Assembly: GCF_026340565.1 (NCBI RefSeq)
Contig: NZ_JAPEPB010000001.1
Span: forward strand, 806,001-870,000
Direction: 5' to 3'
DNA: 64,000 nucleotides
Origin: Kitasatospora sp. NBC_01287
GTDB lineage: Bacteria; Actinomycetota; Actinomycetes; Streptomycetales; Streptomycetaceae
Position numbers and translations under genes: made by a program. How positions within the stretch are numbered: position 1 is the first letter of the stretch; each line of letters opens with the position of its first letter. The notes beneath the pieces were generated by a model. It was not told where the DNA came from, did not search any database, and worked only from the letters and a program-made list of their open reading frames with translations. Below, piece by piece: positions 51,764 to 60,284 of the stretch.

Positions 51764-52294
51764 TCACAGCAACGCGGCCGGGAGCGACCCTTCGTGGGTG
51801 AGCAGGTACTCCTTGCGCTCCAGCCCGGCGGCGTAGCCGGTGAGCGAACCGTTCGCGCCGATGATCCGGTGGCACGGGCGGACGATGAGCAGCGGGTTGG
51901 CGCCGATCGCGGTCCCGACCGCGCGGACCGCCGCGCGCGGCGCACCGATCTGCTCGGCCAGCCGCCCGTACGTGGTGGTGCTGCCGAACGGGATGGTGTC
52001 GATCGCCTGCCAGACCCGCTGCTGGAACTCGGTGCCGCCGGCGCGCAGCTCCAGGGCGAATTCCTCGCGATCCCCGGCGAAGTAGGCGCGCAGCTGGTCG
52101 ACGATCTCCGGGAACGCCCCGGGGGCCGACCGCCAGTCCGGCTGGACGGTGGCCGCACGGCGCTGGCCGGTCACCGTGAGCGAACGGAGCGCGAGCCCTG
52201 CGGGCGAGCTCGTCGACTCCTCACCAACCAGCAGCAACTCGCCGAGCGGGCTGTCGGTCGTGGTGTAAAGAGTGCTGGTCACGGTGGTGGTCAC
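51764..52294 (-). CDS. ogt: Methylated-DNA--protein-cysteine methyltransferase
   Basis: The product is 176 aa from GTG at 52294 (SD GAGAGG). Active site IVRPCHRIIG with the acceptor Cys, DNA-binding helix FGSTTTYGRLAEQIG, and Arg finger AAVRAVGTAIGANP. It transfers methyl groups from O6-methylguanine to itself. Monocistronic. Confidence 0.95.
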   Translation of the reverse strand: MTTTVTSTLYTTTDSPLGELLLVGEESTSSPAGLALRSLTVTGQRRAATVQPDWRSAPGAFPEIVDQLRAYFAGDREEFALELRAGGTEFQQRVWQAIDTIPFGSTTTYGRLAEQIGAPRAAVRAVGTAIGANPLLIVRPCHRIIGANGSLTGYAAGLERKEYLLTHEGSLPAALL

Positions 52295-52584
52295 GGCGGC
52301 TGACCTCTCTGGCTGAAGGCGGTGTACCCCTCTACTCTGCCGTGCCCTGGGCCCCCCGACCGGCGGATTTCGGACCTCGCCCTCAGGCACTGTCCGCTCG
52401 TTCAAGCTACCGCACGGAGCTGGGCCGGGCCGGGCCACGGCGGGCGGCCGGAGCTGCCGGCCGCAGTGACTGCTGCCGGCCGCGGTGACTGCTGCCGGCC
52501 GCGGTGACTGCTGTCGCCGCGGTCGCCGCGGTCGCTCCAGCGCGGATCGAGCGATTGTCAGGGGCAGTGCCTAACGTGGGCTCC

Positions 52585-52914
52585 GTGTTCACCGCGCCGA
52601 CCCGGGCCCTCGCCCTGCCAGTCGATCTGATCGCCCTCCAGCAGGCGCTGCTCGCCGCCGATCGGGCGGTGGGCGACTTCGCGCTCGCCGTGCGCGACCG
52701 CAGGCGGGCCGCCTTTCCCGAACCGTCGCAGGCCGTGCAGCGGTGTACCCGGGCGGCGGGCGAGGAGACCGAGTTCGACCGCCGCTGGGAGGCGTACGTG
52801 CGGGCCGGTGCCGCGGTGCGGGAGCATCCGGTGCTGGTCCGGGCCCGGGTGCTGGGCGTCGAGGCCGAGGCGCTGTGCGCACTGCGGGAGGCGGCCGCAA
52901 GGCCGGTCGGCTGA
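52585..52914 (+). CDS. Small helical protein, unknown function
   Basis: The product is 109 aa from GTG at 52585, chosen because TAACGT (52572-52577) could be a -10 box 7 bases upstream, implying a leaderless message. The frame is also open from 52504. Ala/Arg/Glu-rich helices (LIALQQALLAADRAVGDF) with one Cys pair far apart; no motif recognised. Convergent with the PPOX gene. Confidence 0.45.
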   Translation: MFTAPTRALALPVDLIALQQALLAADRAVGDFALAVRDRRRAAFPEPSQAVQRCTRAAGEETEFDRRWEAYVRAGAAVREHPVLVRARVLGVEAEALCALREAAARPVG

Positions 52915-52999
52915 ACCGCGGCCCGACGCGCCCACGGCGTCGAGGGCGCAGCCAGGAGCGCGCTCAGGAACGCGGTCAGGAACGCGGTCAGGAACGCAG

Positions 53000-53530
53000 T
53001 CACCCGGCGGCCGGACGCGGGCTGGTGCCGCGGCCGAGCGTGCGGGTGACCGTGATCTCGATGACCGCCCGCTCCGGGTTCGGGCGCGGGGCGCGGTAGC
53101 GCCGGGCGTACCTGTCCTCGGCGTCCGCCACCGCCTCGGGCTCGCGACGCAGCACCGCGATCCCCTCCAGCGTCGCCCAGCGAGCACCGTCCACCTGGCA
53201 GAGCGCGACCCGGGCACCCCGCTCGCCCGCCGCCGCGACATTGCGGGCCTTGCGGCTGCCGGCGCTGGTGATCACCCGGGCGGTGCCGGTGGCCGGGTCG
53301 TAGGTGGCTCCGACCGGAACGACGTGCGGTGTGCCGTCGGGCCGCAGCGTGGTGAGGGTGCACAGGTGCCGCTCGGTCCAGAAGGCGAGGAACTCGTCAC
53401 TGAGCACGGGCACAGGCACGGGCACGGGCACAGGCACGGGCACAGGCGCGGGCACAGGCGCGGGCACAGTCACCGTCGCGGCGTCGGCAGGGGCGGGGGC
53501 GGCGTCGCGGCCGGCATCGGGGCTGGTCAT
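53000..53530 (-). CDS. PPOX-class F420-dependent oxidoreductase-like protein
   Basis: The product is 176 aa. The split-barrel domain starts at about residue 43: [46 protein letters not shown] and [18 protein letters not shown]. These match the actinobacterial TIGR03618-type F420/FMN binders. The N-terminus is a (PV)n stretch encoded by a hexamer array. Substrate unknown; relatives reduce F420-dependent xenobiotics or biliverdin. Confidence 0.85.
   Translation of the reverse strand: MTSPDAGRDAAPAPADAATVTVPAPVPAPVPVPVPVPVPVPVLSDEFLAFWTERHLCTLTTLRPDGTPHVVPVGATYDPATGTARVITSAGSRKARNVAAAGERGARVALCQVDGARWATLEGIAVLRREPEAVADAEDRYARRYRAPRPNPERAVIEITVTRTLGRGTSPRPAAG
53405..53468. repeat. In-frame hexanucleotide repeat in the PPOX gene
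   Basis: About ten copies of GGGCAC/AGGCAC (minus strand GTGCCC/GTGCCT) encoding Pro-Val repeats. The unit is a multiple of three, so copy number would change linker length, not frame. Confidence 0.9.
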
Positions 53531-53580
53531 CGCCCCACCCTACGGGGCGCCCTGCACGCGCTGAACTCCGGCGGGCGACC

Positions 53581-53886
53581 TCAGTTCGTGCTGACCACCG
53601 TGTAGTGACGCACCTCCGGCGGGTGCTCCAGATAGGTCAGCTCGTTCTCCGACCAGACCGGGCGCATCGCCCACATCGGCCCCGCGTAGGCACGCAGCGC
53701 CGGCTCGTCGCGCCACCTGGTCACCACCAGGACACGGTGCGCGCTGTCCGGCAGCGAACGCAGCAGCTCACCACCGAGGTAGCCGTCGAGGCCGTTCAGC
53801 TCCGGCAGCATCTCCGACTGGATCACCGCGCAGAAATCGCTCATCATCCTGGGCGCGACCTGCGCCTCCCAGATCCGGATGATCAT
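53581..53886 (-). CDS. ABM-domain (antibiotic biosynthesis monooxygenase-like) protein
   Basis: The product is 101 aa. A single ferredoxin-like alpha/beta domain: MIIRIWEAQVAPRMMSDFCA, GYLGGELLRSLPDSAHRVLV, TRWRDEPALRAYAG. Full length for the family. Such proteins are cofactor-less oxygenases or stress-related heme/quinone handlers. No heme-ligating motif visible. Confidence 0.82.
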   Translation of the reverse strand: MIIRIWEAQVAPRMMSDFCAVIQSEMLPELNGLDGYLGGELLRSLPDSAHRVLVVTRWRDEPALRAYAGPMWAMRPVWSENELTYLEHPPEVRHYTVVSTN

Positions 53887-54152
53887 CGCTGCCTCCTCCC
53901 CCGCGGTCCGTACGTCCCGGCGGAAGTCTCAGGACTCCATTATCGACTGCGACCAGGCGCTGCCACCCGCTGCCACCCGACAGGCGCACCCCGACACCAC
54001 CCCGACACCACCCCGACACGCGCCGGCCACACACTCGGGGCCGCACCGGCCGGGCGGAGGTAGGCTGGCCGCCAATCGAGCGCCGGACCCCGCCGCCCCA
54101 CGAGGGCGCCGGGTCGGCGCGTCCGGACCACACGACGGCCGGGTGATCCTGC

Positions 54153-55040
54153 GTGGCGGTCTTCCTCCTGGCGATCGGCTCGGCCTGTTGCCTGGGCCTG
54201 GGTTTCGTGCTGCAGCAGCACGCCGCCCAGCGGGCGCCGCGGGCCGACCTGCTGCGCTGGCGGCTGCTGCTGGACCTGCTCAAGATGCCCGAGTGGCTGG
54301 CCGGGATCGGGGCCATGGTGGTGGGCCTGGTGCTCAGTGCCTGGGCACTGGCCCTGGGCGAGGTCTCGCTGGTCGAGCCGCTGCTCACCACCAACCTCGT
54401 CTTCGCGATGGCGCTGGCCAGCGTGCTGACCCGGCAGCGGCTGGGGCGCTCGGGCTGGGGCGGGGTGCTACTGCTGGGTCTGGGCGTGACGGCCTTCATC
54501 GTGGCGGGCGATCCGCACGGAGGCGGCGCGGTGGCGGGCCAGCTGCGGCACTGGCTGGTCTTCGGCGTGGTGGCCGGGCTGGCACTGCTGCTGGTCTCCT
54601 TCGGACGGCGCCTGCCGCTCTTCGAGGAGGCCACCATCCTGGCGCTGGCCGCCGGGCTGCTCTACGGACTGCAGGACGCGCTCACCCGTGCCACCGCGAC
54701 CCACATCGACGCCGGCGGGCTGCGGGCGGTGCTGCACCACTGGGAGCCGTACGCGGTGATCGGGCTCGGCGCCACCGGGCTGCTGCTGGTGCAGAGCGCC
54801 TTCGAGGTCGCGCCGCTGCGGATGTCGCTGCCGGCGCTCACCGCGGCGCAACCACTGGCGGGAATCGTCTGCGCGGTCGGGTTCCTCGGCGACCGGCTGC
54901 GGGTGACGCCGGTCGCGCTGGCCTGGGAGGCCGTCGGTCTGCTGGCGATGGTGCTGGGCGTCGTGGTGATCGGCCGCCACCCGTCGCTGCCGAACGCCTG
55001 CGGGGCCGGGCCCGGCGCGACGAAGCTGCCGCACCCGTGA
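54153..55040 (+). CDS. DMT/EamA-type membrane transporter
   Basis: The product is 295 aa with about nine to ten TM helices. The first helix AIGSACCLGLGFVLQQHAAQ and the GEVSLVEPLLTTNLVFAMAL helix fit the NIPA/DMT-like actinobacterial family. A duplicated second half has APLRMSLPALTAAQPLAGI. GTG start without a strong SD. Substrate unknown. Confidence 0.82.
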   Translation: MAVFLLAIGSACCLGLGFVLQQHAAQRAPRADLLRWRLLLDLLKMPEWLAGIGAMVVGLVLSAWALALGEVSLVEPLLTTNLVFAMALASVLTRQRLGRSGWGGVLLLGLGVTAFIVAGDPHGGGAVAGQLRHWLVFGVVAGLALLLVSFGRRLPLFEEATILALAAGLLYGLQDALTRATATHIDAGGLRAVLHHWEPYAVIGLGATGLLLVQSAFEVAPLRMSLPALTAAQPLAGIVCAVGFLGDRLRVTPVALAWEAVGLLAMVLGVVVIGRHPSLPNACGAGPGATKLPHP

Positions 55041-55415
55041 GCGCCGGCGCAGCACCGGCTAGGTGCGGTGTGTCACCGGCCTGGGCCGAAGGCCGCCTGA
55101 GAGCTGACAGGTTGTCGGGATTGGGCTGACACCGGGTGGGGAGGCTGCAAGGACACCCGAAAGCACCCGATGACACCCGTGAGCACCCGTGAGCACCCGT
55201 GATCATTTGAGATCACCCGATCGCCTGGGTGACGCGGAGGCGTCCGGCTCGTTGGCCGGTGGATCGTTGGTATCTCACCGACCCGTCCCGCCGGCGCCGG
55301 CTCCCGTCAACGCCTGGTCCCACTGGTCCAGGCCCCATCAGCTCCAAGTCCCAGCAGCTCCAGGCCCCACCAGCTCCAGTTCCCCATCAGCTCTCACTGA
55401 TTCAGGAGCGGTCCC
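55041..55415. other. Upstream region of the pyrimidine catabolic operon
   Basis: About 375 bases without a gene. Contains decamer repeats CACCCGTGAG (three to four copies around 55163-55203, and one at the end of the preceding gene) and CAGCTCCA-type repeats near 55340-55390. GTGATCATTTGAGATCAC (55199-55216) contains GATCA/GATC half sites that could form a dyad operator. No confident -35/-10 pair. Confidence 0.45.
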
Positions 55416-56264
55416 ATGTCGCAGTCCCGGATCGTCCGTGCCGCCCTCGTCCAGACCCGGTGGACGGGCGAGCAGTCCTCGATGCTCGAACTCCACGAGC
55501 GGTACGCCCGCGAGGCCGCCGCGCGGGGAGCGCGGATCATCGGGTTCCAGGAAGTCTTCAACGCGCCCTACTTCTGCCAGGTGCAGGAGCCCGAGCACTA
55601 CCGCTGGGCCGAGCCGGTGCCGGACGGCCCCACTGTCAGCCGGATGCGCGAACTGGCCGCCGAGCTGGGCCTGGTGATGGTCGTGCCGGTGTACGAGGTG
55701 GAGCAGAGCGGGGTGTACTACAACACCGCCGCCGTGATCGACGCCGACGGCAGCTACCTGGGCAAGTACCGCAAGCACCACATCCCGCAGGTCAAGGGGT
55801 TCTGGGAGAAGTACTACTTCAAGCCCGGCAACCTCGGCTGGCCGGTCTTCGACACCGCCGTGGGCAAGGTGGGCGTCTACATCTGCTACGACCGGCACTT
55901 CCCCGAGGGCTGGCGGGCGCTCGGACTGGCCGGGGCGCAGATCGTCTACAACCCCTCGGCGACCAGCCGCGGCCTCTCCGGCTACCTGTGGCAGCTGGAG
56001 CAACCGGCCGCGGCCGTCGCCAACGAGTACTTCGTGGCCGCGATCAACCGGGTCGGGGTGGAGGAGTACGGGGACAACGACTTCTACGGGACCTCGTACT
56101 TCGTGGACCCGCGCGGCCAGTTCGTGGGCGAGGTGGCCTCCGACAAGGAGGAGGAACTGGTGGTCCGGGATCTGGACCTGGGACTGATCGACGAGGTCCG
56201 CCAGCAGTGGGCGTTCTACCGCGACCGGCGGCCGGAGGCCTACGGGTCGCTGAGCGAGGCCTGA
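55416..56264 (+). CDS. Beta-ureidopropionase / N-carbamoyl-amino-acid amidase (nitrilase family)
   Basis: The product is 282 aa. Catalytic triad Glu in GFQEVFNAPYF, Lys in KYRKHHIP, Cys in VYICYDRHFPEGWRAL. The sequence is closest to branch enzymes cutting N-carbamoyl-beta-alanine or N-carbamoylputrescine. With a dihydropyrimidinase two genes downstream, it should hydrolyse N-carbamoyl-beta-alanine to beta-alanine, CO2 and NH3. SD CAGGAG upstream. First gene of the operon. Confidence 0.9.
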   Translation: MSQSRIVRAALVQTRWTGEQSSMLELHERYAREAAARGARIIGFQEVFNAPYFCQVQEPEHYRWAEPVPDGPTVSRMRELAAELGLVMVVPVYEVEQSGVYYNTAAVIDADGSYLGKYRKHHIPQVKGFWEKYYFKPGNLGWPVFDTAVGKVGVYICYDRHFPEGWRALGLAGAQIVYNPSATSRGLSGYLWQLEQPAAAVANEYFVAAINRVGVEEYGDNDFYGTSYFVDPRGQFVGEVASDKEEELVVRDLDLGLIDEVRQQWAFYRDRRPEAYGSLSEA

Positions 56265-56349
56265 GCCCGCGCACGCCGCGCGGAGGCCCGAGCCCGCGCC
56301 ACGCGCGACCACCGAACGCCGCACCCCCTTGCCGAGGAGGATCCACCCG

Positions 56350-57717
56350 ATGACCACCACCGACCTCGCGACCGACCAGCTGCGGGCCCGGCACCGTGCC
56401 GTCCTGCCCGCCTGGCTGGCCACCTACTACCGCGAGCCGATCGAGCTGACCCACGGTGAGGGCCGGCACGTCTGGGACGCCGAGGGCAACCGCTACCTCG
56501 ACTTCTTCGGCGGCATCCTCACCACGATGACCGCCCACGCGCTGCCCGAGGTGACCAAGGCGGTGGCCGAGCAGGCCGGCCGGATCCTGCACACCTCCAC
56601 GCTCTACCTCTCCTCGGGGATGGTGGAGTTGGCCGAGCAGATCGCCGAGCTCTCCGGCATCCCGGACGCCAAGGTCTTCTTCACCACCTCCGGCACCGAG
56701 GCCAATGACGCCGCGCTGCTGCTGGCCACCAGCTACCGCCGCTCCAACCAGATCCTGGCGCTGCGCAACAGCTACCACGGCCGCTCGTTCACCACCGTGG
56801 GCATCACGGGCAACACCGCCTGGTCCCCCACCAGCCTCTCGCCGCTGCAGACGCTCTACGTGCACGGCGGCGTGCGTGACAGCGGCCCGTACGCGCGGCT
56901 GACCGACGCCGAGTTCATCGCCGCCTGCGTGACGGACCTGCGCGAGATGCTCGGCCAGGCCGAGGGCACGGTGGCCGCGCTGATCGCCGAGCCGATCCAG
57001 GGCGTCGGCGGCTTCACCCACGGCCCGGACGGGCTGCTGGCCGCCTTCCGCGAGGTGCTCGATGAGCACGGGATCCTGTGGATCAGCGACGAGGTGCAGA
57101 CCGGCTGGGGCCGCACCGGCGACCACTTCTGGGGCTGGCAGGCGCACGGTCAGGCCGGCCCACCCGACATCCTCACCTTCGCCAAGGGCATCGCCAACGG
57201 GATGTCGATGGGCGGTGTGGTGGCCCGCGCCGAGGTGATGGACTGCCTGGGCGCCAACTCGATCTCCACCTTCGGTGGCAGTCCGATCACCTGTGCCGCC
57301 GCCCTGGCCAACCTGCGCCACCTGCTGGAACACGACCTGCAGGCCAATGCCCGGCGCACCGGCGCCGTGCTGCGCGCCCAGTTGGAGGCCGCGCGGCTGG
57401 AACTGCCGATCGTGCGGGAGGTGCGCGGCCGCGGCCTGATGCTGGGTGTCGCGCTGACGGACGCCGCCGCGGCCACCGCGACCCTGGAGCACGCGAGGGC
57501 GCTGGGCCTGCTGATCGGCAAGGGCGGCCGGGCCGGTGACGTGCTGCGGATCGCTCCGCCGCTGTCGCTGACCGAGGTCGAGGCGCGCGAGGGGGCCGAC
57601 CTGCTCGTCGAGGCGCTGCGCCGGGCCGGCGCCGAGCGCGAGCAGGCGGCCGGGGGCACCGGGGCTGCCGGCACGACCGGGGCGACCGGGGCGACCGGGG
57701 CGGAGCTGCGGGCGTGA
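56350..57717 (+). CDS. Class III PLP aminotransferase (beta-alanine type)
   Basis: The product is 455 aa; ATG at 56350 with GAGGAGG 9 bases before. YLDFFGGILTTMTAHA at the N-terminus, substrate loop TTSGTEANDAALLLATSYR, PLP Asp in ILWISDEVQTGWGRTG, and the Schiff-base Lys in LTFAKGIANGM. In this operon the likely reaction is transamination of beta-alanine to malonate semialdehyde. The C-terminus has GAT repeats from a 9-10-base unit. GTGA overlap with the next gene. Confidence 0.9.
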   Translation: MTTTDLATDQLRARHRAVLPAWLATYYREPIELTHGEGRHVWDAEGNRYLDFFGGILTTMTAHALPEVTKAVAEQAGRILHTSTLYLSSGMVELAEQIAELSGIPDAKVFFTTSGTEANDAALLLATSYRRSNQILALRNSYHGRSFTTVGITGNTAWSPTSLSPLQTLYVHGGVRDSGPYARLTDAEFIAACVTDLREMLGQAEGTVAALIAEPIQGVGGFTHGPDGLLAAFREVLDEHGILWISDEVQTGWGRTGDHFWGWQAHGQAGPPDILTFAKGIANGMSMGGVVARAEVMDCLGANSISTFGGSPITCAAALANLRHLLEHDLQANARRTGAVLRAQLEAARLELPIVREVRGRGLMLGVALTDAAAATATLEHARALGLLIGKGGRAGDVLRIAPPLSLTEVEAREGADLLVEALRRAGAEREQAAGGTGAAGTTGATGATGAELRA

Positions 57718-59117
57718 CGCGCATCCGGATCACCGGCGGCCTGGTGATCACCGCCGCCGAGGAGCTCCTGGCCGACGTGCTGATCGAGGGCGAGCGGATC
57801 GTCGCGCTCGCCACCACCGGCAGCGACGTGGCAGCCGGCTGGCAGGCCGACCGGGTGATCGACGCGAGCGGCCGGTACGTGATCCCCGGCGGGGTGGACG
57901 CCCACACCCACATGGAGCTGCCGTTCGGCGGCACCAGCGCCTCCGACACCTTCGAGACCGGCACCCGGGCCGCCGCGTGGGGCGGCACCACCACCATCGT
58001 GGACTTCGCGGTCCAGCCGAGGGGCGGCTCGCTGCGGGCCGGCCTGGACAGCTGGCACGCCAAGGCCGAGGGCAACTGCGCCATCGACTACGCCTTCCAC
58101 ACCATCGTCTCGGACGTCACCGACGAGGTGCTGAAGGAGTTGGACCTGCTCACCGAGAGCGGCGAGTCGACCTCCTTCAAGCTCTTCATGGCCTATCCCG
58201 GCGTCTTCTACAGCGACGACGGCCAGATCCTGCGGGCGATGCAGCGCTGCGCGGGCAACGGCGGCCTGATCATGATGCACGCGGAGAACGGGATCGCCAT
58301 CGACGTGCTGGTCGCGCAGGCGCTGGCCGCCGGGCACACCGACCCGCGCTACCACGGCGAGGTACGCCGCGAGCTGCTGGAGGCCGAGGCCACCCACCGG
58401 GCGATCAAGCTGGCCCAGGTGGCCGGTTCCCCGCTCTACGTGGTGCACGTCTCGGCCGCCTCCGCGCTGGCCGAGCTGGCCACCGCCCGGGACCAGGGCC
58501 TGCCGGTCTTCGGTGAGACCTGCCCGCAGTACCTCTTCCTCTCCACCGACAACCTGGCCGAACCCGGCTTCGAAGGCGCCAAGTACGTCTGCTCCACCCC
58601 GCTGCGCCCGCGCGAGCACCAGGCCGAGCTGTGGAAGGGCCTGCGCACCGACGACCTGCAGGTGGTCTCCACCGACCACTGCCCGTTCTGCTTCGCCGGC
58701 CAGAAGGAGCTGGGGCGCGACGACTTCTCGAAGATCCCCAACGGGCTGCCCGGCGTGGAGAACCGGATGGACCTGCTGCACCAAGCGGTGCTGGAGGGGC
58801 GGATCTCGCGGCGCCGCTGGGTCGAGATCGCCTGCGCCGCACCGGCCCGGATGTTCGGCCTCTACCCGCGCAAGGGCACCATCGCGCCGGGTGCCGACGC
58901 CGACATCGTCATCTACGACCCCGGCGCGGTCCAGACCCTCTCGGCCGCCACCCACCACATGAACGTCGACTACTCGGCCTACGAGGGCCGGCAGGTGACC
59001 GGGCGGGCGGAGCTGGTGCTGTCGCGCGGCAGCGTGGTGGTGGCGGACGGCCGCTGGCACGGCCGGGCCGGGCACGGGTCGTTCCTGCGCCGGGGGACCT
59101 GCCAGTACCTCGGCTGA
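57714..59117 (+). CDS. hydA: Dihydropyrimidinase / hydantoinase
   Basis: The product is 467 aa. Metal ligands HTH in GGVDAHTHMELPFG, the carboxylated Lys in TSFKLFMAYPG, His in MMHAEN and VVHVSAASA, and Asp in STDHCPF. It opens dihydrouracil or dihydrothymine (or hydantoins) to N-carbamoyl-beta-amino acids. GTG start overlaps the aminotransferase stop. Confidence 0.94.
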   Translation: MTRIRITGGLVITAAEELLADVLIEGERIVALATTGSDVAAGWQADRVIDASGRYVIPGGVDAHTHMELPFGGTSASDTFETGTRAAAWGGTTTIVDFAVQPRGGSLRAGLDSWHAKAEGNCAIDYAFHTIVSDVTDEVLKELDLLTESGESTSFKLFMAYPGVFYSDDGQILRAMQRCAGNGGLIMMHAENGIAIDVLVAQALAAGHTDPRYHGEVRRELLEAEATHRAIKLAQVAGSPLYVVHVSAASALAELATARDQGLPVFGETCPQYLFLSTDNLAEPGFEGAKYVCSTPLRPREHQAELWKGLRTDDLQVVSTDHCPFCFAGQKELGRDDFSKIPNGLPGVENRMDLLHQAVLEGRISRRRWVEIACAAPARMFGLYPRKGTIAPGADADIVIYDPGAVQTLSAATHHMNVDYSAYEGRQVTGRAELVLSRGSVVVADGRWHGRAGHGSFLRRGTCQYLG

Positions 59118-59152
59118 CACCACCCCCTGACCCCGACGAACGGAGAGTGCGG

Positions 59153-60163
59153 ATGGACATCGGGCTCGTGCTCCAGACCGACCCCCCGGCCCGCCTGCTG
59201 ATCGAGCGGATGCGCCGCGCCGAGTTGGCCGGCTTCACCCACGGCTGGACCTTCGACTCCTGCGTGCTGTGGCAGGAGCCTTTCGTGATCTACAGTCAGA
59301 TCCTGAGCCAGACGGTCAGGTTGACCGTCGGGCCGATGGTCACCAACCCGTCCACCCGGACCTGGGAGGTGACCGCCTCGCTCTTCGCCACGCTCAACGA
59401 CCTGTTCGGCAACCGCACGGTGTGCGGGATCGGGCGCGGCGACTCGGCGATGCGGGTGGCCGGGCGGCGCCCGGCCACGCTGGCCCGGCTCAGCGAGGCG
59501 ATGCACGCGATCAAGGAACTCGCCGAGGGTCGCTCGGCGGTGGTCGACGGCACCGAGCTGCGACTGCCGTGGGTGCGGGACGGCGCGCTGCCGATCTGGA
59601 TGGGTGCCTACGGCCCCAGGGCCTTGGAGCTGACCGGCCGCCAGGCCGACGGCTTCATCCTGCAGCTGGCCGACCCGTACCTGACCGAGTACATGATCAA
59701 GGCGGTGCGCTCGGCCGCGGCGGCGGCCGGGCGCGACCCGGGCTCGGTGCGGATCTGCGTCGCCGCCCCCGCCTATGTGACGGCGGACGACTCCCCCGCC
59801 GCGCTCGCCCACGCCCGCGAGCAGTGCCGCTGGTTCGGCGGCATGGTCGGCAACCACGTGGCGGACCTGGTGACCCACTACGGCGAGCACTCCGACCTGG
59901 TGCCGGAGGCGCTCACCGCCTACATCAAGGACCGGCACGGCTACGACTACAGCCACCACGGCCGGGCGGGCAATCCGGACACCACCTTCGTGCCGGACGA
60001 GATCGTCGACCGGTTCTGCCTGATCGGCCCGCCCGCCACCCACCTGGCGCGGCTGGCCGAGCTGCGCGCACTCGGCGTCGACCAGTTCGCGGTCTACGCG
60101 ATGCACGACGCGATCGACAGCACCATCGAGACGTACGGGAGCGATGTGATCCCGCTGCTGTGA
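59153..60163 (+). CDS. LLM-class F420-dependent oxidoreductase (TIGR03842-like)
   Basis: The product is 336 aa; ATG at 59153 with GGAG 7 bases upstream. Luciferase-like barrel: GLVLQTDPPARLLIERMRRA, TVGPMVTNPSTRTWEVTAS, CGIGRGDSAMRVAGRRPA and PIWMGAYGPRALELTGRQAD. The family uses F420H2 or FMN for hydride transfer. As the last gene of a pyrimidine or hydantoin operon that lacks a visible dihydropyrimidine dehydrogenase, it is a candidate for the ring-reduction or a related redox step. A tandem array begins within its last codons. Confidence 0.88.
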   Translation: MDIGLVLQTDPPARLLIERMRRAELAGFTHGWTFDSCVLWQEPFVIYSQILSQTVRLTVGPMVTNPSTRTWEVTASLFATLNDLFGNRTVCGIGRGDSAMRVAGRRPATLARLSEAMHAIKELAEGRSAVVDGTELRLPWVRDGALPIWMGAYGPRALELTGRQADGFILQLADPYLTEYMIKAVRSAAAAAGRDPGSVRICVAAPAYVTADDSPAALAHAREQCRWFGGMVGNHVADLVTHYGEHSDLVPEALTAYIKDRHGYDYSHHGRAGNPDTTFVPDEIVDRFCLIGPPATHLARLAELRALGVDQFAVYAMHDAIDSTIETYGSDVIPLL

Positions 60164-60230
60164 TCCCGTTGCCGTGATCCCGTTGCCGTGATCTCGCTGC
60201 CGTGATCTCGCTGCCGTGATCTCGCTGCCG
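60147..60230. repeat. 14-bp repeats starting in the last codons of the LLM gene
   Basis: Six units of TGATCCCGTTGCCG or TGATCTCGCTGCCG. The first (60147-60160) is coding, and the second supplies the gene's TGA at 60161. The 14-base period puts TGA in all three frames. Confidence 0.92.
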
Positions 60231-60284
60231 GGGGCCGGGCCGGGCGGCCGGCGGGGCCGGCCACCGGCGCCGGTGGGTGAGCCA

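Noticed and set aside
53000..53530. Silk-like or elastin-like protein from the (PV)n stretch
   Set aside because: The repeat is a short N-terminal arm from a hexamer array; the remainder is a standard split-barrel oxidoreductase domain.
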